A DNA stretch of 64,000 nucleotides. It comes from Echinococcus granulosus (lineage: Eukaryota; Platyhelminthes; Cestoda; Cyclophyllidea; Taeniidae). Location: NCBI RefSeq assembly GCF_000524195.1, contig NW_020170400.1, positions 86,019 to 150,018 of the forward strand. Reading direction: 5' to 3'. Below are positions 40,201 to 51,300 of this stretch, one piece after another. Position numbers and translations under genes: made by a program. Under the pieces are notes generated by a model. It was not told the DNA's origin and made no database searches. It saw only the letters and a program-made list of their open reading frames with translations. Each line of letters starts with the position of its first letter. The first letter of the stretch is position 1.

Positions 40201-41096
40201 ATAGCTCCTGTGAGCGGATCTAAATGAAAGGTTGATGAAATGGAGGGATCTTCAGCACCAACAAACTCAAAACGCATTCGAGCGTTCGGTGGTGAATCAT
40301 AGTCTGTCGCATTGAGTCGTAGAATAACCCTTCCACTTGGCGTGTCTTCGGGAAGAGTTAGGTTATGCTCCAGAGGGGGATGGAAGAATGGAAGGTTGTC
40401 ATTCACATCGATGATGTTAATTGTCAAAGGGGCGGTAGTACAGTTATGCCGATCACAGGCTTCAAGAGTCCCCTTGAAGACTGACTGCTTCTCGTAATCC
40501 AGCTGCTCACGTAGCTTTAGCTGGATACGTGGCAAATCAGAATTGTCAATCTCGAAGTAGCGTTGGATATCCGAGCCATGAAGTGCGTATCGTTGAATCT
40601 GGTTCTCCAACGCCCAATCACCATCAACTGCGGGATCAATATCGATTGACGTGCCTATGGGAGCCTTTTCAGAAACCTGAACAACCTGTCCATTCGGCTG
40701 GCGAAAGCGTGGAGCATGATCGTTGACATCCATGATTCGGATCCGTAAGTTGATTTCCCTTATCTCCTCCGAGCGTGGATCCTCTACCATGACGGTGTAG
40801 TAGAGTTGACAGGGCTTGGAATACGTGCAACAGACCTCTCTTTCACGACATAAAGTTTCCAAATCGATGGGCTTCGCAACGACCACTTTTCCGTCCCTCT
40901 CAATGCTGAAAAGAGCGTCTCCATCGACCATGCCCAGATAAGACGCCTCCCGCCCACCACTGTAAGAAGAAAGCGTTCCAATCGTGGAACCTACTTCCAC
41001 GCCTTCCGAGGCATTCATGACGACTTCGTTCCTCTTGATTGCCTGATCCATGGCAGGAAGGAGGGCCGCGATAATGAAGCACACCGCAAACATCAT
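27864..41096 (-). CDS. Protocadherin gene, five coding exons, 1170 aa
   Basis: Whole gene model. The exons are 41096-39618, 36974-36564, 32524-31937, 31862-31224 and 28259-27864; the coding lengths are 1479, 411, 588, 639 and 396 bases, each a multiple of three. Every junction is GT-AG and phase 0, and cadherin repeats read continuously across the joins. The order is signal peptide (about 1-19), seven EC repeats (about 20-828) separated by calcium-binding linkers, one transmembrane helix (about 841-864) and a cytoplasmic tail (865-1170). Seven ECs plus a cysteine-bearing EC1 loop are typical of non-clustered protocadherins, which mediate homophilic cell adhesion at the plasma membrane, often in nervous tissue. 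The function is inferred from the family. The tail lacks an obvious catenin-binding region and any recognisable RRVTF motif, so it is not a classical cadherin. The 3' end is the least certain part. Confidence 0.9.
28260..31223 (-). other. Intron 4 of the protocadherin gene
   Basis: About 3.0 kb, phase 0, donor GTGAGT and acceptor CCTCCACACAG, preceded by a pyrimidine-rich tract. The minus strand has several overlapping open frames at 28410-29911. None has a matching phase 0 acceptor and donor that I can defend, so no alternative exon is called. Confidence 0.8.
31224..31862 (-). CDS. Protocadherin exon 4: transmembrane helix and proximal cytoplasmic tail
   Basis: Codes residues 827-1039. It begins IRVVGAS, completing the last EC7 strand. 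A serine- and phenylalanine-containing juxtamembrane stretch follows, then a strongly hydrophobic helix (about 841-864) rich in L, V and I. A basic stop-transfer CIRRQ comes next. The rest is a low-complexity cytoplasmic tail rich in S, P, T, G and Y, with several tyrosines that could be signalling sites (inference). No catenin-binding motif or conserved vertebrate delta-protocadherin motif was seen. The acceptor is TTGTTCAG|A and the donor CAG|GTGAGT. Reading through this donor gives VSC and then a stop. Confidence 0.93.
31863..31936 (-). other. Intron 3 of the protocadherin gene, 74 bp
   Basis: A very short phase 0 intron, donor GTTGGT and acceptor TTGTTCAG. It separates the end of EC7 from the membrane-spanning exon. 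It contains an in-frame stop, so retention would give a truncated protein without a membrane anchor. Confidence 0.9.
31937..32524 (-). CDS. Protocadherin exon 3: rest of EC6 and nearly all of EC7
   Basis: Codes residues 631-826. The EC6 core includes FQLDETTGVL and LDRE (666-669) and ends in DVNDNAP (701-707). EC7 is the membrane-proximal repeat, with AHDRD (743-747), NGRVRYAL and a final ASDMG strand; as usual for the last repeat it has no DxNDNxP terminator. An unusual run of six glutamines (793-798) interrupts EC7. Sequons lie at 694, 727 and 770. The donor is ACG|GTTGGT, the weakest of the four; reading through it adds six codons (VGFHSK) and then a stop. Confidence 0.94.
32525..36563 (-). 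other. Intron 2 of the protocadherin gene
   Basis: About 4.0 kb, phase 0, donor GTGAGT and acceptor CTCTTTTCAG. It holds a short hexamer repeat (33637-33659) and a block at 34909-35629 where both strands have unusually long open frames (see findings). No recognisable domain was seen. Confidence 0.9.
33637..33659. repeat. Short ACCAGT hexamer tandem repeat
   Basis: Just over three perfect copies of a hexamer in intron 2; a small microsatellite. Confidence 0.8.
36564..36974 (-). CDS. Protocadherin exon 2: most of EC5, start of EC6
   Basis: Codes residues 494-630. It opens directly with VIARDGD, completing the EC5 strand begun in exon 1. It holds the LDRE calcium motif (539-542) and the linker DENDNAP (588-594) that closes EC5. 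EC5 carries an insertion rich in K, D and G at about residues 554-573, between two core strands. EC6 begins with a SEN motif and an AEDPD calcium motif (620-624). The acceptor is TGCTTTTAG|G and the donor AAG|GTGAGT. Joining to exon 3 restores GLNGK|VKYGL, the usual start of an EC core strand. Confidence 0.94.
36975..39617 (-). other. Intron 1 of the protocadherin gene
   Basis: About 2.6 kb, phase 0, donor GTACGT and acceptor TGCTTTTAG. It contains a run of 14 G (38011-38024). ORFs on both strands at 39028-39369 look like chance openings: no domain is recognised and no splice pair places them in the gene. Nothing else was seen. Confidence 0.9.
38011..38024 (+). repeat. Homopolymer run of 14 G
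   Basis: Uninterrupted G tract in intron 1 (C tract in the transcript). Its length is likely to be unstable or misassembled. Confidence 0.9.
39618..41096 (-). CDS. Protocadherin exon 1: signal peptide, EC1-EC4 and start of EC5
   Basis: Codes residues 1-493. The start is the first of two adjacent ATGs (41096 and 41093). The open frame runs 21 bases further upstream without another ATG before reaching an in-frame TAG. The N-terminus MMFAVCFIIAALLPAMDQA is a clear signal peptide. EC1 has the family loop with clustered cysteines (residues 83-96) and ends in DVNDHAP (123-129). EC2 ends in DVNDNLP (230-236), EC3 in DINDFAP (354-360), and EC4 in the degenerate DENEFEP (464-470). Calcium-binding DxD-type motifs include TDYD in EC3 (264-267) and EDRD in EC4 (390-393). 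N-glycosylation sequons include NAS at 28, NCT at 218, NLT at 245, NAT at 262, NSS at 378 and NIT at 440. The exon ends CAG|GTACGT, a near-ideal donor. Confidence 0.95.
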
Positions 41097-41400
41097 ACAC
41101 GCGGCAGAGCGGTCCAAATGACACTAGATGGGTGTCGCTTGTGTCATCATCCAAACCTGCACACATGGACGCACATACGCAGGTGCGTACGTTCACTCCT
41201 AATCGCGCAGTTGATTGGCCTCTCGTCATCATTCATCTCACAGGCCTGTGTGAACGCGTACAGTCGGACAGCTGTTCTCCTCTCGGCCAATCAGCAGCAA
41301 TCACGCCTATTCCTAGAAGGGGCAACTGTTCATGGGCGTCATGCGTGCTTTGTGGTCACGACAGTTGAACCAAACTTTGGTTCTTCAAGGGGACCCTTCT
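41097..41400 (-). promoter_or_regulatory. Probable 5' UTR and proximal promoter of the protocadherin gene
   Basis: This stretch directly upstream of the start codon has more G+C and CpG than the flanking DNA. It has CCAAT-type boxes in both orientations: ATTGG in the plus strand near 41215 (CCAAT in gene orientation) and CCAAT in the plus strand near 41287. A 12-bp perfect palindrome CACAGGCCTGTG lies at 41239-41250. No TATA box was identified, and the transcription start is not determinable. An upstream non-coding exon is possible. Confidence 0.3.
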
Positions 41401-44400
41401 AAACTCACAAATGCGACCTGTGATGACAACTTAGCTCTCCATGACTTTAGCCATGAGGAGAGGAATTAATCGTTTGTCTCCAAAATGCAATTTATTGAAT
41501 ATGATAAGCTTTGTCAGAAATAGGCTATTCTCTTCCACCTGTGAGCTCGCATATTTCTACACAACAAAAGTCACGACAAGTGAACACTTCCTACTCGAAT
41601 TGGCTGCCTAAGTATTTACCTCTATTGCCTTTTTCTGGAATCAACCACTGGCACTGGTCCTCACCCGTTACCACGCACGCATTAGTTGTTTAAACGCATT
41701 GTTTATTTTTTAGAATAAAAAAAAGGAAGGAGTAGGATCATTAAGCTTTCATATAACCATGTCGACCCCAAATTGGCCATTTGGACGAAATCCTGAAACC
41801 AAAAATGCTTAAAGGACTCATACATCCAGTAGAGGTGTATTGTGGCAGGCTAAGCGACTGAATAGGTCACAGTTTGTGTGCATAACTGCGTGCCCTTAGG
41901 GTCAGTGACCAATTAGTCACCTCTGCACGCAGGCGTTTCTGCCATCAAAATGTTTACTACAATGGGTACCACTTTTAGGTTTCGTGACTGGAAAGGCCAC
42001 TTTAGAGGTGCTCCTTCTACTGCACTCGGGCAGAAAATGCAAGTGGAGAAACAGATGCGCTGTTAATATCATGATTGTTTATTGTTAGAAAATTGGGGTG
42101 TAAAAGACGCCAATGGTGTCAGGATCTATTACACTTTTGGCAATTTTTTGTTCAGTTCACAAATCCTTCTCCAGGGCAGATTTGTTCTAACTTACAGAGG
42201 AAGGGAAGACTTTTCAACAAGGAGGTATTAACGCGCCCCGTTTCTAGACGAGGTTGGGGGCTAGGTGTAAAGTGAGATCAGAATAGCATAGGTGGGCAGC
42301 TTCTCGAGTCCTTGGTGGAGGGATGAGTTATCCGGAAACGTGGAGGTAGCATCACATGTCTGCATTTTTTGTTCGAAAAAGTAGGTCGAATTACTAAGCT
42401 GAGTGACTGTGTGACTCACATAGATGCATTGACGAATTAAGGAAGGGCAGATATTGTGGAGAGATATGCTACCCCTTTTTTGTGAGATAAAATAGCCCAA
42501 ATGCTGTGGTTTCTTGCGGGGCGCCCGAAAGGCAATGGCAGCGATGCGGCGGCGCTTCGCTTTTTGACTCCAGCACTGATTGGCGGTGAGACCGAATTAG
42601 GCGGCTTGATGTGGCGCGGAGGAAAGCACAATTTTAGGTGGAATAGTTCCCCGTAAAAAATAAGTACATTTTAGATATATTTTTGTTAACATTTACTAAA
42701 TTTAGCGTGGTTGCTTTATTTGATATCTTTAATAATTAAGCACCACGTCAAGATGCTATAGAGTTGTCAGTACAAGCGGTGTCTGTTCAATTTTTTTAAA
42801 AAAAGAGGGCCTTATTTACCACCTACACAGTGATTTATTTTAGGCATTTTAAATAATGAATGTTGTTTCTGCATTGAGAAGGATAAAAGAAGTTTTCCAA
42901 AAAACCATTCTGCACGGTAACTAGCATCTTTTTGCCACCATCAAATGCAAAGACCTACTGTCTTTATAAGGAATAAAAAAATGAAGAAGCCTTAAAAACT
43001 CACTTAATTAATCCGCTAAATCACTTTAACACTCTCTTTTTCGGCCTCTTTTCTCCAAGCAAACTTTTTACCCCAAATTTTGCTCAAAATAACTGCGTAA
43101 GCGGTTGGAAAAGTTATTTAGGAGGATCGTGCTGTATTGTTTATGAGCCAACGGTGGGCAAAACGCCCACCAAATGGATTGGCTTGTTTACTTACCTGCT
43201 TGATTGCCTTTTTTCTAGTCATACATTATTCGCTTGCAAGTAGCCATACCCTGGGTGCAACAAAATCCTGTGATCAAAGTGATCGGTAATGGTCCATTAA
43301 AACAAGTATTAAAGTAGATTTGTTAGTTGTACGAAGAAGAAACTACATTGCGAGAGAATTTTTGTGGAGTAAATCAGTCTATGAACAGTTAGCGTGGTTC
43401 CATAAATGAATTGGAAGACTTATAAGCCGAAACAGTAGCGTTGTTGCAACAAATGAGTGTCAAAAGACGGGCACTACTTGTTGTGCTAACCATAGCCTAA
43501 CTTTTGTAGGACAGTTAAGCTTCGACTTCCACATCATGAAAAAACGGCTGAATGAATGACTTGTCACCTTCAAACAAACAAGGCTAAATTTGCCGGTAAA
43601 TTTCGGTAGGCCTCATTCGTCAAGTCGTGTTGCGCGTAACTAAGTAAAAAAAAAAGAAAGCTTCTTATAAATAATTTTACTCGATGAAATAAACATTAGT
43701 ACAATTGGTCAAAATGGCTCAACAGAAAGCAAAAACTCCTTCCTTTCTAACCCAATTCCATATGCCACCTGTCTATGCCGCACATGATGATCCAATGTCA
43801 AGAAAAGGTGATACCAATTGTTAAGATGAATATCACCAAAGGATTGAAGCGATGGAAACGGGCTAGTATCTCTCTTCCTCCCACTGATGAAGAAAGTGTT
43901 GTCATCTAGAGAAGCAGTGGGCTGTTTCTCAATGCTTGCAGGCACTCGATCTAAAAGTGAGAAGCGTTTGCAACTTCGGAACCGATTTAAGCAAGATTCG
44001 TGCGGCCGACGACTTCAACCTAGATGCATTAGTTTCAATCTGCGGGTCGCCTTTCTGCCTACAAGGCTCTACTTTGAAATCTGGGATGTATTTTCGACCA
44101 CATGATATAACATTGGCTTTCAGGCTTCTACCTGGAATGGAATTTGCATACCTAAACGAACGTAGGCGTTAACGAATCGCCTGGTTTTCCTTTGGAGTCA
44201 TTAAGAGGAGGAGAGGTCTTGCGGGCGATTTTACTTTGTGCAACAGTTGCTACCCAACCCTCTCCCAAGCGCCACCAACTTTCAAACCCCAGCCATTCAT
44301 AAAGGTCGCCTTGTGTAAATCGACTATCTAAGGGCACTTGTAGCATGATAGCTAGCCATAGTGACAAAATTGCACCCGATTTTCATCCTTTTATCATTTT

Positions 44401-45143
44401 AAGATGACACTTTTACAGGAGGGTGTGACCCCATGCGATACAACTTATAGGCCTGAGGAAGGCCACTGAGATTCTTAAAATGGTGGCCGTCTCAAACGCC
44501 TTATTGGCCGACGGACATGTCAGTCAATGCACCCACGGCTGTCGTCATGACTCCTGTCCAACAGTCTACTTGTTAAACTAAACACAGAATATAAATGACA
44601 TTCCAGACTAAATCACATGATAGAGAAGGATGGATGAGTCGTTGATACCCTGGTAGCAATTACATCAAGAACTAATAGGTGGGTTTAAAACATTTGTATA
44701 TTTTTTCCTCCTTTTCTCATAGCTTTATCAAAGCAGTTTGTTTATGCTAAATAAAATGTATTTACATCATTTTATTAAAAATACCAAATATTTCTTATTT
44801 CACTAAATCAGACATTATTTTATAGCCAAAAGAGTGGGGGAGTGTTTCTACTAAACTTTCAGTGGCTCCTTTAGACCTACATCCTAGCAAAATTAAGACG
44901 CGGGTTCGTTTGACTCATCAGGGTATCCTGCGGACATAACGCATAACGTTCTTTGACCTAGCCGTCTACCGAATACCATATGTTCCTTTAATATATCCTC
45001 CAAGTTATGCTGGTCAGATTAGGCAAGTGTAAAACCGCCCAAACCAAGAGCCTCCTACACCCGTTTTAGTGTCTGTAGAGTTGAGTTTCCCGTTCCCGAA
45101 GGGATGTAAGGGAGTCTCTCATCGTTAATTAAAAAGAATACAT

Positions 45144-45159
45144 GTCACATATTTGTGAC
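45144..45159. repeat. 16-bp palindrome, GTCACATATTTGTGAC
   Basis: Family member, preceded by ACAT and followed by TCTGGTGA. It is identical in its 16-bp core to the reverse complement of the copy at 48371. Confidence 0.65.
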
Positions 45160-45652
45160 TCTGGTGACGAGGGCAATCAATTTGATTTACTACCTGTGAC
45201 CCCACTAATATACATTGGTACACAACAGTAAACATCTTAGCAGTTACTCACATAGTAATAGAGAAAAAATGAATGCTAATCCGTTAGTACAGGCGATTTC
45301 TTGAACCAGTCGGCGGGTTTTGAATTGTCTCTAGGGTTCTTGAAAACTTCAACTGATGGCCAAAGACAACAGATTTTCATGGTTACTCATGAAGTAATAC
45401 GATTAACTCAAACAGTTTTATTCTTAAAACGCCCAAGTGCTGCGTTGACTCGATCAACTAACCTTTCAATAATTTATTAGTAGCATAACAGCCCCCTAAC
45501 TAAAATTTTTCAGTCGCTAAGGCCTGAGAGAAAAACCTGACATGTTTATTCTAAGAAAAGGTCAACATTGTTGCGATGGCATGAGAAATAGAACTTTAAC
45601 AGGTGGACTGACTGATGGAACTACTAACATCCCCTCGCGCGGTTAATAGGGC

Positions 45653-45672
45653 GGCAGATAGACAGACAGACA
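45653..45672. repeat. GACA-type tetranucleotide microsatellite
   Basis: About four to five imperfect GACA units. Confidence 0.7.
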
Positions 45673-48370
45673 GGAAAACGGACAGAAAATCGAGGTAGCG
45701 AAAAAAGACTATGGATGAGGAGGTAGACACAACCATGTAATCGTGGTCACACACGCTCTCCAAGCCGTATTATATCTCCAACACCAATTTGTTGCCAAAG
45801 TTGAAAGGGGAGATGAGGCGAGCGAGGCAGAAGGGTAATTAATCAGGCAATAGAATGCATTCGCCATGCACCTGGAATGCATTCATTTAACCTCTCAATT
45901 TTTAGCTTCATTGATAAGAATTTTCAAGCGTCTTTTTTGCTTTTTCCAAAGAAAATAGATCACATTCGACAAGGCAAGAAGCCATGTCTATCAGGCCTTC
46001 TTTTGGAGGCCTTTGAATCCCCCCGATGACACCAAAATTCTAGTACATTAATGTCATCTTTTTTGACAGAAAATACGCCATTTGTCTTGTCACCCTGCAG
46101 AAGAAATAACCGTTCAATTTTTTTCCTACGGCACTCTCAAGAAAATATCAATTGATGCAGAGCATATTTTCCATTGTCATTTTGTAGGGCGGGGGTAGAG
46201 AATAAAGGAGATTGTGCAGTAAGGAGGTGCCCATGTAATTGCCTCTATAGATGTCAAAAGCTTTAAGTTAGTGTCACGTTTTCGGATATAAGTCCGTATG
46301 GTCTGAAAAAAAAAAATGGACCTTAATTGCGAGTTCCAAGGAAAAAAAAATATTTTACAATTTTCAAATAAGCCAAGAGAGTTGATGACTCTTAAAGAAG
46401 ACTGTTGTAAGTCCTCTTCGTTTGTTTATTTTTCACTGTCAAATTACAGTCCTTTGTTGATGAAGTCTCCAAAGAGTACGGGTGTGCCTATCTGATTATC
46501 TGACAGATCGCACCCAAAGCAATTAAATATCAGCGGAGTTAGTTATTTTTAACTGACAACGTCTGAAGATCACGTAGATAAAACACGCTATAAGTCACGA
46601 GACTCGCTTCTGAAGGAACGATGTAAAGCTTAATTTCACGTGATGGGGGTGGAGGGCATGAGATAGTGGATGGGGGGGGATGCGTTGGACACGCTGCTAC
46701 CTAAAACAACTCCTGGACAATAGACTACCTTGGGCCGGTCGGGCCTAAAGCTCTGTTGGTTAGATAGAACTAGATCCAGTTTTATGTGAGAAGAGCGATT
46801 TTGATTTAAGTACTAGATTCCATTGAACTAGAGTTGCGGATCTAATAAATCAGCGCGAGGATACTACTTGCATAACATGAGAGGACCGAATCAGTTAAGG
46901 GAATTGCGGTAAGATTAACTTAGAAAGGTAGAATGAAATGAGCACCAACTGAGGACAGTTCAGAGTCCTAAGGTATCTTTATATTAAAAATTTTTATAGG
47001 ACCCAATCACATCTTAAATGCAGTCATTTTTTACGTATGCGTTCATGTTGAAGGATCTGCTCAAGTGCTCATTCAGCCGAGAACTCTTTCCCTCCATACA
47101 CGCTACAAGAAGGAGATTGGTTTAAACCAAGTGCTTCCATCATTTTTTAAAAAAGTTTGCATTATAAAGTTAGCTACCTAAATCTACTCATGGTGAATAA
47201 GGCTTTTTGAGGAGAAATTGCCCTTTAAACTTCATGCTTTCCTTCAGATATGTCATCTTATTGGTCCTCGACCACTGAAACTCCTTCCTTCCTCAGTATT
47301 TATTTTTTAAAGGCTAAAAACTACAGAAGGTGAGATAAAATCCGCACGTGCAGGTAAAACATTAGGCATAAAGGTTGTGGGTTGATAACAATTAGGAAAG
47401 CAAGTCATGATGGCTCAATAGTATAAGGTTTCCAACTTCGTTTTGAAAATGTATTTTAACCCTTTACCCGATTAAATGAAGATAAGAATAATCTGAAAGA
47501 GATTTTTACTTGTAAATCAACTGACTAATAAGGAGATGCTCCGCTTAATCAAGCAACATCAACTACTTTCAAAGTACATAACAGTAGTAGCCCACCTAAT
47601 ACCACTTTAAAAGGCAATTCCAATTTTACTTTCATTGGAAATATCACTATACACGCATAAGCATTTATGCCGTGACCATGACAGGGCATGCCATCAGTCA
47701 AAAACAACTGTACCAAAAAACATGTCAAGAGGCGGAGGCGAGCTGACTAAGGGGCCCGAAAATGAGTGATGACTTCGGTCAACAGCAGAAAGCGTTAATG
47801 ATCACACCCTATAACCTGAATTGGAGCTCTGGTAGTAGATGAACAATAAACAAAGTTTTGGAATAAGAAGTACCCACGAATATTTATAAGCTGTAGTGAT
47901 GGTAAACATCTGCATTTTTATTAAATCCTTATTAAAGGGCTGTGTGATGCATCCTCTATTTTACACTGTTCAAACTTAACCACATAAGGGCGTCTAAATC
48001 GTTACATTTTGCTTCATCTTTACACGTTTTCGTTTCTTCTTTACTGACACTGCATTTTAATTACTACATCATTTTTCCTTCCCTAGCTAGGTTCACATCA
48101 CGTCTGTGTGCAAAATACATCAATGCCTGCCAGTTGACTTGATGGACTGAATTAGCACCTCAACATTTGCATAAAAAATGGAGTTTTTCTCTCGTTTTTC
48201 ATCATTCTACTTCTCTCCCTTCTCCTCGAAGGTTCATCAAACCACCTGAAGAGTGAAGTTGATGGCGATATTGTTGCAACAGTCGTCAAGGTGGATCAGA
48301 AGAGATAGAGATGGTCGTACTCTCTTATTTTAAGCGCTGTGCCACTCATATCTTCTGATTTAGAATCACC

Positions 48371-48386
48371 GTCACAAATATGTGAC
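48371..48386. repeat. 16-bp palindrome, GTCACAAATATGTGAC
   Basis: Reverse-complement copy of the 45144 element. Its complement reads ACACAT, core, GGTGAT, so the flanks match other members as well. Confidence 0.65.
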
Positions 48387-51300
48387 ATGTGTTTCATGTT
48401 GGACTACAATAATTGTGGCTGCACAAAATCAGGTAGCAAACGGTTTGGTTGAGTTCTTAAAAGATGATTTAGGTGGCAAAAGCAACCAATGAGGACTGGT
48501 TTCTTGTAGGAGCAAAGAGACGTCACATCTGGTGTGCAGTAATCAAATCTCCTCCAAGACTGACTACAGCCTGTGGGAAAAGTATCAAATTAGTCTTGGT
48601 TAGTCATTTTGAGTGTGGGACGGGGAGTTAAAAAGAGCCTTACTAAAATCTTTTGACTTCTGATTTTGCTAACTATCCCCCCTTTCCTTCTCTCATTTTA
48701 TTTTTCTTGCTTGCTTTTCGCTAAGCTGTTCAAATAGCTGTTGACCGGTCAGTTTGGCTTACCACCTAACACTTGCTACTTGCATTGCTGTTGTTCCATG
48801 CGGTCTGTTTAATCTGCGCATCTGGCTGCTAAGTTTTCTGTTCTCCCCTGTATCGCACCACTGATGCGCGATGTGTAATTCACTCGAACTTCGACTCACA
48901 ACAGACGAGATCCGGTTTCCTACCTGAGTTACTATGGCGCACCGATTTTGTGTTCACTTCTCGCAGGTGAGGATTTAAGTCAGTAAGGAAATGTCGCTGG
49001 CCCAAATTACAGGATAGGACCTGATGCCTACAAAAGAAGACAATAATAAAGGCGAAACTCGGGGGTTAAAAGCACCCCAGATTGATTTCGACCTCCCTCG
49101 GTAGTGATTAAACGTAAAGACGTTAGAGATAGCACATATGCATCGACAAAGCTGTTCACTCAAAACCCTAGCAAGTAGATGTAGGTGATAGATAGGTAGA
49201 TTAAGCGATAGAAATTTCACCAGATTAGAATATTTTTTGTTTAATCATCCGCGGTCCCTTGTCCTAAAGGAGATATTTGCCATCAGAGCCTGTCGGGGAA
49301 TCAAGAACGATGCTTTTCCTATACAACAAAGGACCATTCAAGTAGCACCGAACTTTTACATAGTGAGGTTGAAATTCAGTCCACTTACACTTACAAAGCC
49401 GTCAAAATAAGGAGCTTCTTATTTCAAATATAGCCATGTCTTTGGGGTTAAACATCCGAGGAGAGTTCTTGCTATCCCTTTAGTGAGGGTGAAGTGCCCT
49501 AGAGGTTGGTTCCAGTCATCGGAAGTCAAGGTGTCTCGCTGCTTCAGTGCAGTATTTACGAGCTAGCCACCAATGTGCACCACCACAATAAGAAGGTCTT
49601 ATCGTTGATTTCTATCAAAGTCGTTAAAAGGCGGTATGAACAAAGACCACTTGATAAGAAGCACTTTGAAGGTCGCAATGAAGTAACAACAATCAAATAG
49701 ACAGGTTTCGACCTATAAGTCGATTTTAAATGAGCAAATCTTTACTCTATTGCTTTAAATATGCAACCTTACAAAACAGAGTCTAGACCATGAAACCGCA
49801 GAAATACCTGTCCGGTACAAGGTCATGTGACGAAAGTACTTCGTGCGGTTTACGGTAAATATCACTGCAACGACTGGCTACGACTTCTACAGACTTGTAA
49901 AACGCGTGCAGGGACAAATGTCAGCCCATCAGTCTGGGTTCTGATTTCAGAAGCTTCAAAACCTGCCAAACTTACTCTTAACTTCTTTCATGTGAGCTGC
50001 AAAAATGTTGTACGCTGACTGAATCATGAGGGATTGGGCTTTTGGCTTCCTAATCTCTCTTAAGCAAATGAGGCTCTAATTTAGTCGTTTCGAATGAGCC
50101 ACTCACCATTCTGTCCCACAAACAAAACCACGTACCGCTACATGTGCATCCCATATGTACAGAACTTCCGAGAAGATTGACAGACGAACAAAACGCCGAA
50201 TGGGAATTGACTACAAATTCATAGATGAATTGATGCGAAATTTCCTACCTTTTTGCAGAAAAAGTAACTATGCACGTAAATACAATAGTTGGATTGTAGT
50301 GATTTCATTACCTGGGTATTAATGTTTGCAATGAAAGCTGATGGTTTTGTCAAAAGTAAAAAATGGTTGAAGATTCATTCCCGTTTCCTATTTTTGGGCC
50401 TCTTCATATTCTTGGTGATATTTAAATATAATGCCACATTTTCAATCAAAACTTTGCTGTTTCCCCACTCATTTTAGCCATTTGAAACGAGTGGACTACA
50501 TAAGGAATTTACAGCGCTGGAAAATACGAGAGAATCAAAGCCAGAAACCAATTTGACGAAGTGGAAATAAAAAACTCCGCGTGACTGAGACGAAATGAAA
50601 GTAGGCGCGCAAGTAGCTACTACTCCTAGGAATACAGCAAAACAAGGGTCAAGAGCTCAGACACTGGGAAAACCACCAAATCCAATGCAGTTAAAGTGAT
50701 TGCCAGGGTTTTTTGTAGCCATGCTGCTGTCTCCTTTCAAAGTTTTTATTTGCTGTGGTTCGTCCGAAGCTGTCTTTAGGAGGGTCAGAAGTAGGTAAAT
50801 TATGCACAAGTTGAACAATATGTTTTCGTTGGGCTTAAATACCATTAAAGTCTTGAAAATGACACATGTAATTGCCCACATTCTTGAAAACATCCTCTCT
50901 CGATGGTCTAAAATAATTTCCTTGATAGAGCAGGACTTCTATTCATTCTAGACTATTCAAACGCGAATCTAGAAGAGCTACTCTGCCTTACTTCGGGTTA
51001 TGGAGTGCACTAGAAGGTTGTGCGTATACCACTCCAATTCAGTAAACTTGAACAGTTGAATTTGGGATGTCGAAGTATCGAAAAAAATACTCGACAACCG
51101 ATGTTTTTCTGTCATACTTTGACCTTCTGAGAGCAAACGTCCCAGTAATCCAGGTGGTAAGACACGTCCCTGGTCAGGAGGAGTAAAGAACCAAGAAAAA
51201 TTAAGGCATGATATTTATGCTGGGATTCCTTAAAATAAATGCCATTGGCAGTCACCATAAGTCATCGGTTGAGGCGCCCATTCCCAAAAGCCACTCAACA

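Noticed and set aside
40312..40497. Plus-strand ORFs antisense to protocadherin exon 1, such as 39838-40077 and 40312-40497
   Set aside because: They are mirror openings of a real coding exon on the other strand, with no domain of their own.
41097..41117. Earlier TTG start for the protocadherin
   Set aside because: TTG is not a normal eukaryotic start; the ATG at 41096 gives a textbook signal peptide at once.
48235..48310. Possible small exon after a long pyrimidine tract
   Set aside because: The acceptor AAG is weak, the open stretch is about 25 codons and it ends in a stop with no partner exon.
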